Origin: Pseudomonadota bacterium
GTDB taxonomy: Bacteria; Pseudomonadota; Alphaproteobacteria; Sphingomonadales; SMXR01
Assembly: GCA_022566895.1 (NCBI GenBank)
Contig: JADFIA010000024.1
Coordinates: 1-33,361, forward strand
Reading direction: 5' to 3'
Length of the DNA: 33,361 nt
The position numbers and the translations under genes are program-made. This document shows positions 7,884-15,963 of the stretch, piece by piece. Numbering within the stretch: position 1 is the first letter of the stretch; each line of letters opens with the position of its first letter. A model generated the notes under the pieces. That model did not search any database. It saw nothing but the letters and a program-made list of their open reading frames with translations, and had not been told where the DNA came from.

Positions 7884-8750
7884 TTATTCCACTTCGGTCA
7901 GCGGCCCGTAGCTGGCGGGCCGGCGGTCGCGGAAGAACTGCCAGGTGTTGCGCACTTCGCGGACCATCCCGAGATCCATTTCGTGGACCAAGAGCTCGTC
8001 CTTGTCGCGGCTGGCCATGGCCTCGATCTCGCCGCGCGGATTGACGAAATAGCTCTGGCCGTAAAACTCGCCGATATCCCACGGCGCCTCGCGGCCGACC
8101 CGGTTGATGGCCCCGATAAAGAGCCCGTTGGCGACCGCCGAGGCCGGCTGTTCGAGCTTCCACAGATGCTCCGACAGTCCGGCCACGGTGGCGCTCGGGT
8201 TGACGATGTATTCGGCGCCGGCCAGGGCCAGGGCCCGCCAGCCCTCGGGAAAATGCCGGTCGTAGCAGATATAGACCCCGAGTTTGCAATAAGCGGTCTC
8301 GAAGACCGGCCAGCCGGAGGTGCCGGGCTTGAAGAAAAATTTCTCCCAGAAGCCGGCGATTTGCGGGATATGCGTCTTGCGGTATTTGCCCAGGTAGCTG
8401 CCGTCGGCGTCGATCACCGCGGCGGCGTTGTAATAGACCCCCGGCATCTCCTCCTCGTAGATCGGCACCACGATGACCATGTTGTGCTGCTTGGCGTACT
8501 CCTGCATCAGCTTGACGGTCGGACCCTCGGGAATGGCCTCGGCGGCGGCGTACCATTTGGCGTCCTGGCTGGGGCAGAAATAGGGCTGGGTGAAGACCTC
8601 CTGGAAGCACAGCACCTGGACCCCCTGCTTGCCGGCCTGGTCGATAAGCGGCAGGTGAGCCTCGATCATGGCCCGGCGAATCTCGTCGGGACTTTGCTCG
8701 CTCGCCCCTTTAAGCCCCATCTGGATGAGCCCGCCGATCAGTTTTGCCAT
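7884..8750 (-). CDS. Nitrilase-superfamily amidohydrolase (beta-ureidopropionase / N-carbamoylputrescine amidase-like)
   Basis: The 288-residue protein keeps the Glu-Lys-Cys triad of carbon-nitrogen hydrolases: E51 in CFQEVF, K125 in YRKTHIP, and C162 in GVYICYDRHFPE. The context around the cysteine and the C-terminal YGPLTE are typical of enzymes that hydrolyse N-carbamoyl amines or beta-ureido acids, releasing ammonia and CO2, as in pyrimidine or agmatine breakdown. No other gene of these pathways is nearby, so the exact substrate remains open. A strong AGGAGAGG ribosome site stands just before the ATG at 8750. The exporter gene follows on the same strand, and a second, truncated copy of this gene's 3' end lies beyond the exporter. 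Confidence 0.92.
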   Translation of the reverse strand: MAKLIGGLIQMGLKGASEQSPDEIRRAMIEAHLPLIDQAGKQGVQVLCFQEVFTQPYFCPSQDAKWYAAAEAIPEGPTVKLMQEYAKQHNMVIVVPIYEEEMPGVYYNAAAVIDADGSYLGKYRKTHIPQIAGFWEKFFFKPGTSGWPVFETAYCKLGVYICYDRHFPEGWRALALAGAEYIVNPSATVAGLSEHLWKLEQPASAVANGLFIGAINRVGREAPWDIGEFYGQSYFVNPRGEIEAMASRDKDELLVHEMDLGMVREVRNTWQFFRDRRPASYGPLTEVE

Positions 8751-9081
8751 TTCGCCTCTCCTTTATATTTCCTTACCTAACCGCCGCTTGGGGGGGCCTT
8801 GGCCGGCCGGCGCCGCCGAACGAGCGACACTAAACCATCAAACCGCTCGATGGGTCCAGCATTTCCATTCTTGAGCGCAGGCGCAGCAGTGATCCGCCGC
8901 GGGCCGATCCTGTATTCCCCCAAAGGCTCGAATGATGCTAGTCTCGGCGCTGTGCAGGGAAGTACGGGCGCGTGAGCAGCTTTTTCGAAGAACTGAAATG
9001 CCGCAATGTGCCCCGGGTGAGCATCGCCAGCCAGTAAGCTAATTTGACAGACCCCGGATAGGGAATGATTGGGAGGCGGGA
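8751..9081. other. Intergenic region between the nitrilase and TPR genes
   Basis: The genes diverge from this 331-bp region. It contains a TGCTAGTCTCG motif (8936-8946) that also occurs just before the transferase start at 5116, a short GTG-started remnant frame (8972-9037), and a lone TTGACA (9044-9049) without a good -10. No intact gene is seen. Confidence 0.6.
8972..9037 (+). pseudogene. N-terminal remnant of a FFxELKRRNVFRVAIAY-type regulator or TPR protein
   Basis: From a GTG, 21 codons give SSFFEELKCRNVPRVSIA and then a TAA. This closely resembles the conserved N-terminus (FFxELKRRNVFRVAIAY) of a family of membrane-anchored TPR, adenylate-cyclase and TolB-like proteins, in which it precedes a transmembrane helix. 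The helix and everything after it are missing. It lies 44 bp upstream of an unrelated secreted TPR gene. The short match is striking but remains a motif recognition, not an alignment. Confidence 0.45.
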
Positions 9082-10704
9082 GTGAGCACAGGGAATTTTG
9101 GTCGGGACAAGATAATTGCCGGCGGTCTTATGGCGTTGGTCGGTATTCTTCCGGGGGCCGCATGGGCGACCGGGGCAGAGTCAATACAGGTTCGCTTCGA
9201 GACGTCCTGCGCATCTGAAGTGCAGGCGGAGTTCAACCATGCGGTGACGCTGCTGCATTCCTTTGAATATCTGGAATCAACAAGGATATTTGGGGAAATA
9301 ATCGACCGAGACCCGGCCTGCGCGATGGCGCGGTGGGGTGCGGCGATGAGTATCTGGCACCCTCTTTGGGCGCCACCCAGCAAGGCCGATCTGGAGAAGG
9401 GCGCAGAGATACTGGCGGGCACGGCAGGCCTGAATACGACGCCGCGGGAGGCCGCCTTTATCGATGCGCTGAAGGCTTTTTATTCCAGCACCGAGATAAG
9501 CACAAACCGCGACCGGGCCCGTGCGTATGAGGCGCGCATGAGTGAGCTGTATGCGAACAATCTTGATGACCCGGAGGCGGTTGTCTTTTATGCGCTGGCG
9601 GTCCGGACGACGGCCGATCCCCGCGACAAATCCTACGCGCAGCAGTTTAAATCGGCGGGCATATTAAACTGGGTCCGAAATTCTCACCCCACCCACCCCG
9701 GTGTTCTGCATTATTTGATTCACGCTTATGATTCCCCTGGCCTGGCCCATCTGGCACTGAGTGCGGCCATAACATACGCGGATGCCGCCCCCGATTCCGC
9801 CCACGCGCAGCACATGCCGTCACATATTTTCACGCGCCTCGGTCTGTGGGATATGTCCCTTGCGTCCAATCATCAGGCGACCGCCTCGGCCGCCGAGTAC
9901 ACGGTGCGGGCCAAATTGCCGGGCTATTATGACGATGGTGTACACAGCATGGATTACCTGATGTACGCAATGCTGCAGACCGCCCGCGATGATGAGGCGG
10001 CGGCGCTTTTGGAGCGCTTGGGCAATATCGGGAAAACCGATACCGAAAACTTTAAGGTTGCTTTTGTCTATGCCGCATCACCGGCCCGTTATGCACTGGA
10101 GCGACGACAATGGAAGCAAGCAAGCGAGTTGACGCTGGGACCCTCACATTTTCAGTGGCAGGAATTTGGTTGGGCCCGTGCAATCCACCATTTCGCGCGC
10201 GGCATCGGCGCCGCACGCAGCGGGCAGCTTGAAAAAGCGCAGCAAGAATGGGCCACGCTCAGGGAGCTGCAAGAGGCGCTACCGGGCACCACATTACCTT
10301 ACTGGCGGGAAGAAATGCAGGTCGAGATGGACGCTGTGATGTCGTGGATATTGCTGGCCGAAGGTGACGCGGACGAAGCGTTGCGTCTGGCCTCTGCGGC
10401 AGCCGACCGGGAAGACGCGGTCGATAAACATCCGGTGACACCAGGTGAAGTTTTGCCAGCCCGGGAACTCTATGCCGACATGTTGCTCGAAACGGGCGAC
10501 TATGCGGGCTCACTGGAGCAATATCGCGTTGTGCTGCAAGGTTCCCCCAATCGGTTGAACGCCTTGCTTGGCGCGGCGCGGGCGGCGGCGGGCTCAGGTG
10601 ATATGGAATTCGCCGCAGGATACTATGCAGTTGTCCGCGAGCAAACACGATCAGGAAATCGCGGGCGTATGGGCCTGAGCCAGGCCTGGGAAGCTTCGCA
10701 CTGA
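9082..10704 (+). CDS. Secreted tetratricopeptide-repeat protein with HxxxHAYD and HMPSHIF motifs
   Basis: The 540-residue product begins with a basic stretch and a hydrophobic segment (11-30, ending AAWA), so it is probably exported to the periplasm. The rest is alpha-helical with TPR-like repeats; a clear unit lies near 460-530. Two histidine-rich motifs, HYLIHAYD (210-217) and HMPSHIF (244-250), mark a family of uncharacterised TPR proteins found in many environmental bacteria. The conserved histidines suggest metal or ligand binding, but no activity is known. The GTG at 9082 is chosen because a GGGAGGCGGG site precedes it. A decayed regulator N-terminus lies just upstream, and an imperfect repeat copy separates it from the convergent aminopeptidase gene. 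Confidence 0.8.
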   Translation: MSTGNFGRDKIIAGGLMALVGILPGAAWATGAESIQVRFETSCASEVQAEFNHAVTLLHSFEYLESTRIFGEIIDRDPACAMARWGAAMSIWHPLWAPPSKADLEKGAEILAGTAGLNTTPREAAFIDALKAFYSSTEISTNRDRARAYEARMSELYANNLDDPEAVVFYALAVRTTADPRDKSYAQQFKSAGILNWVRNSHPTHPGVLHYLIHAYDSPGLAHLALSAAITYADAAPDSAHAQHMPSHIFTRLGLWDMSLASNHQATASAAEYTVRAKLPGYYDDGVHSMDYLMYAMLQTARDDEAAALLERLGNIGKTDTENFKVAFVYAASPARYALERRQWKQASELTLGPSHFQWQEFGWARAIHHFARGIGAARSGQLEKAQQEWATLRELQEALPGTTLPYWREEMQVEMDAVMSWILLAEGDADEALRLASAAADREDAVDKHPVTPGEVLPARELYADMLLETGDYAGSLEQYRVVLQGSPNRLNALLGAARAAAGSGDMEFAAGYYAVVREQTRSGNRGRMGLSQAWEASH

Positions 10705-10727
10705 GGGAAGGCCCGCGCGTGCAAAGG

Positions 10728-10753
10728 GTCCGCTTTTGGGCCAATCGGAGATC
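10728..10753 (+). repeat. Palindromic interspersed repeat, copy E (half-decayed)
   Basis: The left arm GTCCGCTTTT is intact and is followed by GGGCC, but the right half (CAATCGGAGATC) has lost the arm except for a CGGA core. It lies between the convergent TPR and aminopeptidase genes, in the same orientation as the other copies. Confidence 0.6.
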
Positions 10754-10774
10754 GAGCAGTTGAAGAGAGAGGCG

Positions 10775-13498
10775 CTATCTGCGGAAGGCGGCTGCCAGTT
10801 CCTCGCCTTTGGCTTGCTTCAGCGTCAGGCAAAGAGAAATGCTTTCAAGCGATTGCGCCAGACCGCGCTCGTATCCGGGCAACTGATCCGCATGTGCTTC
10901 CACCAGTTCCTTGTACTCTTTGGCCTGGTCGGACTTGCACAAAAATTGGCCAAGTCTGCCCACGACCAATCCCCTGAAGGGGCCACCAGGCAAGGTATCG
11001 ATCACAGCTTCGAAATTGTCCCTGATCCAGTCCCAGGTTGCGTCCCTCGTTGCCTTTCTGGCAAGTTGACGGAACAAGATGCCGAGGGATTCCCTCATTC
11101 TGAATGACTTGGCCAGAAATTCCGCGCGCAGCACTCTGGCCAGCGCCGGATCCTCGACCCGGGCCAGCGCCCCCAGAGCCTTTTGGCGAAAGGCCTGATC
11201 ACGCGATGCTTTTACTTGTTCGAGAAGGGCCAGGAAGAAAGGCTCGCCGTACTCCTGTACGCCCACGCTGAGTACCGTTTCAAGCAGATCATTGGAAACT
11301 ATGGTGGGCTCGGCGGGGCCATCAAGCCCGATTCTTACAGCCGCCTGTTTTGCCATTTCAGCTCGAATCTGCGGTTCACGCGAGACGATTGCCAGGAAGC
11401 GCGCCAGCTCGGTACGGAGCAGCAGAGACTGTTCGCCCTCAACCCCCGCCAGGGCATCGTAGCGCGGCCGGAACATGGGCGACATTTTGGCATGCGCGGC
11501 GGCCAAATCCTCGCCCTCCAGAAGATGGTCGGTGAGGGCCTCCAAAATGTCGGCGGGTATTTTCGCCACGTCCCAGGCCGGATGCATAATCAGCGGCCGC
11601 AGCCCTTCAATGAGCGTTTCCGCGGATGCCTTGCCGGCCCGGAAGGCGGCCTCAAGACTATCGGCATAGACCAGAGCCTCTCTGGCGCTCATGGACAAGG
11701 CAGCGGCGGCAAGATCGGCCCAAGCGGCTTGATCGAGCGCAAAACGGTAATACCCGGCACCGTCGGCGTTGGGCATCAGGTTCGAAGGACAAGAGTCCGC
11801 ATCCAGCGCCACGAAATCTTCCGCCGCGGTCAACAGCTTTCGCGTCACCTTGCGTTCGCCGCCGGCGTCATAGGCCACGCCAAAAGGGATGAGCCACTGT
11901 GAGTGGCCTTTGATTGGCGAGCCAAGCGGCCGGTACCTGTCCTGCCGCACCTGCAGCACCGGCGCCCCGGGGACGCTGCAATCCAGCCGCACAACTAGCA
12001 AAGGCACACCCGGCTGTTCGATGAACGAGCGAAATGCGGGCACCACATCGGGCCGGCCCGAGCCGTCGGCCAGCGATTGCATGAAATCGTCGGCCGTGGC
12101 GACGCCATCGGCGAACCGCTTGAGGTGCGTCTGGACGCCCTTGCGGAAGGCCTCTTCTCCCAGAAAGCCTTCAAACATGGCCAGCACGCCGCCGCCCTTG
12201 CGATAGGTAATGCTATCGAAGGCCGAATCGATATCTTGGTTGCGCTCGATCGGCTGTCTGATCTGGCGGGCGCTGGCCAGAGAATCTGCCGTCATGGCTT
12301 CAAGAGCGCCCCGCAACGTGCGCCTGGCGAAGCCGCCTTCGGGCCAATAGACATCGGCGGTCTTGTTTCCCATCCAGGTGGCAAAGGATTCGTTCAGCCA
12401 GATATCGTCCCACCAAACCGGCGTCACCAAGTCGCCAAACCACTGATGGGAAATTTCATGGGCGTGGACATTCACCGAGGCGCGGCGTTGCGACAGGGAA
12501 GCGTTTTCATCCAGCGCCAGAAGGGTCTCGGCGGCAATGATGGCACCGGCATTTTCCATCGCCCCGCCGAAGAAATCCGGTGCGGCGATGCTGTCCAGCT
12601 TGCGGTAAGGGAAGGGAATTTGGAAATAATCCTCCAGGATCTCAACCAGGCTGGCCGTATGATTCAAGGCAAAGGCGAGCTTGCCGCCCTTGCCCGCCGC
12701 CGACAGCCCGCCCAAGGGCAGCGCCGTGTCTCTCAATTCGTTGGGCGGCACCGCAGCGCCTTCGACCACGTCATAGGGGCCCACGGCAAAGGCAAGCAGA
12801 TAGGTCGGCAGGGGCCGCGTGGTCATAAACTGGTGTCGCGTCCAGCCGTCGCCCATATCCGTGGCCGAGACTTCTGGCGTATTGCTCACTACGACATGCT
12901 CGGTGCGCGCCGTGACCGAGATATCGAAAGGAACCTTGAAGGCGGGTTCGTCGAAGCCGGGAAAGGCCTTGCGCGCCGCAATCGACTGGAACTGGGTCAA
13001 GACATAAGAGACGCCGTCCTTATCAATCCGGAACAGTCCGTCGAGCGCCCGATCAAAAGGAGCGGAATACTCAAAACGAAGCACAGCCTTTCCAGCCGGC
13101 GCCTCGGTGGCCAGGTCAAGCCGCACCACGCCGCTGAAGTGGACCTGTTCATAGGTCGCTTCGATCAACTCTCCGTCCGCGGTTTCCAGCGACGCCACCG
13201 TCACTTCAAGATGGTTGCCGTGCAGCCATATTCGGGACAGTGGCGCCTCGAGGGACACTTGGATCTCGACGGTCCCGTCAAAACGGTCTTCAGCCGGATC
13301 AATCCTGAGCCACAGGGCGTAATGCTGCGGTCTTACGGCCTCACCCAGCCTGGCGATCGGCACCCCGTTTTCATCAAGCACAACCTTGACCGTCTCGACC
13401 GGCGCCGAGGTCTCATCCGAGCCGTCACATGCGGCCAGGAAGGTTGCCGCGGATAAAGCCAAGGCGACAAAAAACGGTCTTTGGATCGGTCTCATCAT
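10775..13498 (-). CDS. M1-family zinc aminopeptidase, predicted lipoprotein, 907 aa
   Basis: A signal peptide ends in a lipobox (LAAC, lipid-modified Cys at 24), so the enzyme should be anchored in the periplasm, probably on the outer membrane. The M1 N-terminal domain is followed by the exopeptidase motif GAMEN (312-316) and the zinc site HEISH (347-351), with the third ligand E370 at the required spacing. A catalytic-type Tyr occurs in SITYRKGGG near 435. The C-terminal half is an ERAP1-like helical domain, so the architecture is that of puromycin-sensitive or ERAP-type aminopeptidases. It would release N-terminal amino acids from peptides for nutrition. A strong AGGAGG (13502-13507) precedes two tandem Met codons; the second (13495) has better spacing. 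Confidence 0.94.
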   Translation of the reverse strand: MMRPIQRPFFVALALSAATFLAACDGSDETSAPVETVKVVLDENGVPIARLGEAVRPQHYALWLRIDPAEDRFDGTVEIQVSLEAPLSRIWLHGNHLEVTVASLETADGELIEATYEQVHFSGVVRLDLATEAPAGKAVLRFEYSAPFDRALDGLFRIDKDGVSYVLTQFQSIAARKAFPGFDEPAFKVPFDISVTARTEHVVVSNTPEVSATDMGDGWTRHQFMTTRPLPTYLLAFAVGPYDVVEGAAVPPNELRDTALPLGGLSAAGKGGKLAFALNHTASLVEILEDYFQIPFPYRKLDSIAAPDFFGGAMENAGAIIAAETLLALDENASLSQRRASVNVHAHEISHQWFGDLVTPVWWDDIWLNESFATWMGNKTADVYWPEGGFARRTLRGALEAMTADSLASARQIRQPIERNQDIDSAFDSITYRKGGGVLAMFEGFLGEEAFRKGVQTHLKRFADGVATADDFMQSLADGSGRPDVVPAFRSFIEQPGVPLLVVRLDCSVPGAPVLQVRQDRYRPLGSPIKGHSQWLIPFGVAYDAGGERKVTRKLLTAAEDFVALDADSCPSNLMPNADGAGYYRFALDQAAWADLAAAALSMSAREALVYADSLEAAFRAGKASAETLIEGLRPLIMHPAWDVAKIPADILEALTDHLLEGEDLAAAHAKMSPMFRPRYDALAGVEGEQSLLLRTELARFLAIVSREPQIRAEMAKQAAVRIGLDGPAEPTIVSNDLLETVLSVGVQEYGEPFFLALLEQVKASRDQAFRQKALGALARVEDPALARVLRAEFLAKSFRMRESLGILFRQLARKATRDATWDWIRDNFEAVIDTLPGGPFRGLVVGRLGQFLCKSDQAKEYKELVEAHADQLPGYERGLAQSLESISLCLTLKQAKGEELAAAFRR

Positions 13499-13576
13499 GT
13501 GCCTCCTATGTCATGGCCACCAAAGTATCACGGGGCCTGAACCAAGCAAACTCTTTGTCGGGCGCAGTAAAGTTCG

Positions 13577-13625
13577 CTTTTAGCGACCAGAGGAACTTCA
13601 GGACCGCAATCTCTGCTCTCAGATC
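13577..13625 (+). repeat. Extended repeat, copy F
   Basis: This stretch aligns with 14501-14548 at 38 of 49 positions with one gap. It begins with CTTTTAGCGAC, a diverged form of the palindromic repeat core, and ends in the shared CTCTCAGATC. The flanking AAGTTC (13570-13575) and GAACTT (13593-13598) form an additional inverted pair. It lies between the aminopeptidase start and the ZIP transporter stop. Confidence 0.6.
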
Positions 13626-13658
13626 GGAACCCGGGTTTCCTCCGGCTCCGGGGTTGAA

Positions 13659-14426
13659 TCAGGTCCAGATCGCGACCACCGCCATGACCGAAAAGCCTAA
13701 CGTAACCATGGCAAAATTCTGCAGGTGGTTGTGCTTCCCCTTAAACTCCTCGGCCAGGATATCCATCACCGCAATGTAGAAAAAGGTGCCGGCGGCAAGG
13801 GCGTCGAAGATCGCCTCGAAGTGCACTTCGCCGGGCCCCTGAATGGCGGTGGCCAACCAGGTGCCAACCAGGATTCCCAACGGCGTTGTGGTATAAAAGA
13901 TCCCCAGCAGGTTTCGCGACCGGGCGGCCGGGGCGCCGCCCTTGGCAAAGCTGATCGACAGGGCCATCGCCGCGGTGGACTTGTGGGCCAGGACCGCAAA
14001 CAAAATCGCTCCGGCACTGACCAGGTGGGTCTCCAGCCCCAAGGCCATCCCGGTGATCAGCGAATGCACCGAGAGGGTGGCCATCAAGACGTAGGGGTAG
14101 ATCACCTTCGGCGAGTCCGCGCCGCCGTATGCCGGAGCCAAAACCTTGTCCAGCAGCATGACAATTAAAAACCCGAGAGCCGCCACCAGCGCAAAAACCG
14201 GGTAATCGGAATCGGCCATAAACGTATTAAAATTCTCGATGGCGTCCGGCAGCATATGCAGGAAGGCGGCGCCTAGGAAAACCCCGCCGGCGAAGGTATT
14301 GGCCAGCCCGGCAATTTTCTCCTGGCCCTTGCGTTTGGTGATCCGGGTGGCCAGAAGACCGCCGCCGATCCCGGCCATTAGAACCAACACTGCGGCGAAT
14401 AATTTAAGTGTTATCAAATACCCCAC
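13659..14426 (-). CDS. ZIP-family divalent metal transporter
   Basis: The 255-residue protein is almost entirely hydrophobic with about eight membrane segments. It carries family motifs: HMLPDA (57-62) after the second segment, a conserved His in HSLITGMALG (121-130), and HKSTAAMALS (148-157) in the fifth segment. The HK form at that site, in place of HExxH, is the pattern seen in the eukaryote-like ZIP I/II subgroups. The final segment precedes ILAEEFKGK. ZIP proteins carry zinc, iron or manganese into the cytoplasm; the metal here is unknown. No metal regulator or operator is evident. It is transcribed in the same direction as the neighbouring aminopeptidase and oxidase genes, but gaps of more than 100 bp with repeats suggest separate units. 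Confidence 0.9.
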   Translation of the reverse strand: MGYLITLKLFAAVLVLMAGIGGGLLATRITKRKGQEKIAGLANTFAGGVFLGAAFLHMLPDAIENFNTFMADSDYPVFALVAALGFLIVMLLDKVLAPAYGGADSPKVIYPYVLMATLSVHSLITGMALGLETHLVSAGAILFAVLAHKSTAAMALSISFAKGGAPAARSRNLLGIFYTTTPLGILVGTWLATAIQGPGEVHFEAIFDALAAGTFFYIAVMDILAEEFKGKHNHLQNFAMVTLGFSVMAVVAIWT

Positions 14427-14500
14427 CTATTTCAATTCACGATGGCCACCCTACACCAGCGGCAGCACGATGGTGTGCAAATCTGACCTCCCAATATCTT

Positions 14501-14548
14501 CTTTTGGCGACAAGCGGAGCTTCGGGGCGCAGTCATTTCTCTCAGATC
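14501..14548 (+). repeat. Extended repeat, copy G
   Basis: This is the partner of 13577-13625. It starts CTTTTGGCGACAAGCGGA, close to the palindromic repeat core with a diverged loop, and ends CTCTCAGATC. The last seven bases lie inside the 3' end of the FAD-linked oxidase gene and include its stop codon, so the repeat supplies or overlaps the end of that protein. Confidence 0.6.
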
Positions 14549-15963
14549 AAGACCCCGGGGTTCATGAGATTCTGGGGGTCGAGGGCGGCCTTGACGGCCC
14601 GCAACATCGACAGATGCACATCGCCCTTTAGGCGCTTCAGCTCGTCGCGCTTGTCCCGCCCGATGCCGTGTTCGGCCGCGATGCTGCCGCCCATCTCGGT
14701 GACCAGGTCGTGGACCAGCCCGGTGATCGCCGCACGGTGGCTTAGGAACTCTTCGTCGGCCATGCCTTGAGGCGCCGCGAAATTGAAATGCAGATTGCCG
14801 TCGCCGGCGTGACCAAAAGGGATCGGCCGGGTCCCGGGCAGAATCTTTTCGACCTCGCGAGAGGCTCTTGCCACCAGTTCGGCCAGACGATCGAGCGGCA
14901 CCGAGACGTCGTGCTTGAGGCCCGCCCCTGCGGCCCGCTCGGCCTCGGCGACGCTCTCGCGCAGCTTCCACAGGGCGGCCTCCTGGGCGCCGCTCTGGGC
15001 GACCACGGCATCGACGGTCAGGCCCGCCTCGAGCATCTCCGCCGCGCCATCGGTGGTCAGGGATTGTAGCGCTTGCGGGTCCGGGTCCTCGCAGTCCCAC
15101 AACTCGACCAGCGCATACCAGGGATGCCCCTCGGCGAACGGATCGCGGGTCCCGGGGATATGTTCGAGCACCAGATCGAGGGCCATCCGCGGCAGGGTCT
15201 CGAAGGCCACCAGCCGCTGGCCGAAGCGCTGCCGGGCGGCGGCCAAAAGCGCCATCACCGCCTCAAAGTCGGCCAGGGCAAAGATCAGCGAGGTCTTCGA
15301 CTTGAGGGCCGGAAACAGTCTAAGCGTCGCCCGGGTGACGATCCCGAGGGTTCCCTCGGCGCCGATGAACAGCTGCTTTAGGTCGTATCCCGCGTTGTCC
15401 TTGGCCAGCGGGCTCAGGCCGTTCCACACGGCGCCCGAGGGCAGGACCGCTTCGAGGCCAAGGACCAGGCGGCGCATATTCCCGAAGCGCAGCACGTGGA
15501 TGCCGCCGGCGTTGGTCGAGATATTGCCGCCGATCTGGCAGGTGCCCTCGGCGGCCAGGCTTAAAGGGAACAGCCGCCCGGCCTGGCGCGCCGCCTCGTG
15601 GACCGTGTGCAGGATAGCGCCGGCCTCGACTTCGATGGTCATGGCTTGGGAATCGACTTTCAAGACCTTGTTCATATGCCCAAGATTGATCACCACGGCG
15701 CCGCCTTCCGGGCCCGGTACGCTGCCGCCCACGAGGCCCGTATTGCCGCCTTGAGGCACCATCGGGATGCCGGCGCCGGCGCAGATGCGGACCACCCCGG
15801 CCACCTGTTCGGTGTGGCGCGGCAGGGCGACCAGCGCTGCGGCGCCGAAATAGCGCTGCCGCCAGTCGACCAGATACGGCGCCATGGTCCGCGGATCGGC
15901 CATATAGCCCCTGGGACCCAGAAGATCCCGGATCGCCTGGAGGGCGGCTTTGCGGTCGCTCAT
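14542..15963 (-). CDS. FAD-linked 2-hydroxyacid dehydrogenase (GlcD / D-lactate / D-2-hydroxyglutarate dehydrogenase family)
   Basis: The 473-residue protein has a PCMH-type FAD-binding domain with the pyrophosphate loop PQGGNTGLVGGSVP (70-83). The substrate-domain signature GHAGDGNLHFN follows in the C-terminal third, with HGIGRDK near the end. These are hallmarks of enzymes that oxidise D-lactate, glycolate or D-2-hydroxyglutarate to 2-oxoacids and pass electrons to the respiratory chain or an electron-transfer flavoprotein. The open frame extends far upstream, but the real start is the ATG at 15963: homology begins there and it overlaps the tsaC stop as TGATG, which implies translational coupling. 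No GlcE or GlcF gene is present, so a single-subunit enzyme of the D-2-hydroxyglutarate or D-lactate type is more likely. Confidence 0.92.
   Translation of the reverse strand: MSDRKAALQAIRDLLGPRGYMADPRTMAPYLVDWRQRYFGAAALVALPRHTEQVAGVVRICAGAGIPMVPQGGNTGLVGGSVPGPEGGAVVINLGHMNKVLKVDSQAMTIEVEAGAILHTVHEAARQAGRLFPLSLAAEGTCQIGGNISTNAGGIHVLRFGNMRRLVLGLEAVLPSGAVWNGLSPLAKDNAGYDLKQLFIGAEGTLGIVTRATLRLFPALKSKTSLIFALADFEAVMALLAAARQRFGQRLVAFETLPRMALDLVLEHIPGTRDPFAEGHPWYALVELWDCEDPDPQALQSLTTDGAAEMLEAGLTVDAVVAQSGAQEAALWKLRESVAEAERAAGAGLKHDVSVPLDRLAELVARASREVEKILPGTRPIPFGHAGDGNLHFNFAAPQGMADEEFLSHRAAITGLVHDLVTEMGGSIAAEHGIGRDKRDELKRLKGDVHLSMLRAVKAALDPQNLMNPGVLI

Noticed and set aside
9044-9072. TTGACA as a promoter for the TPR gene
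   Set aside because: At 16-18 bp spacing there is no acceptable -10, and the ribosome site would overlap it.
12077-13456. A 459-codon plus-strand open frame opposite the aminopeptidase
   Set aside because: It mirrors the codon structure of the M1 enzyme on the other strand, whose zinc site and lipobox are unmistakable; the mirror frame has no recognisable motif.
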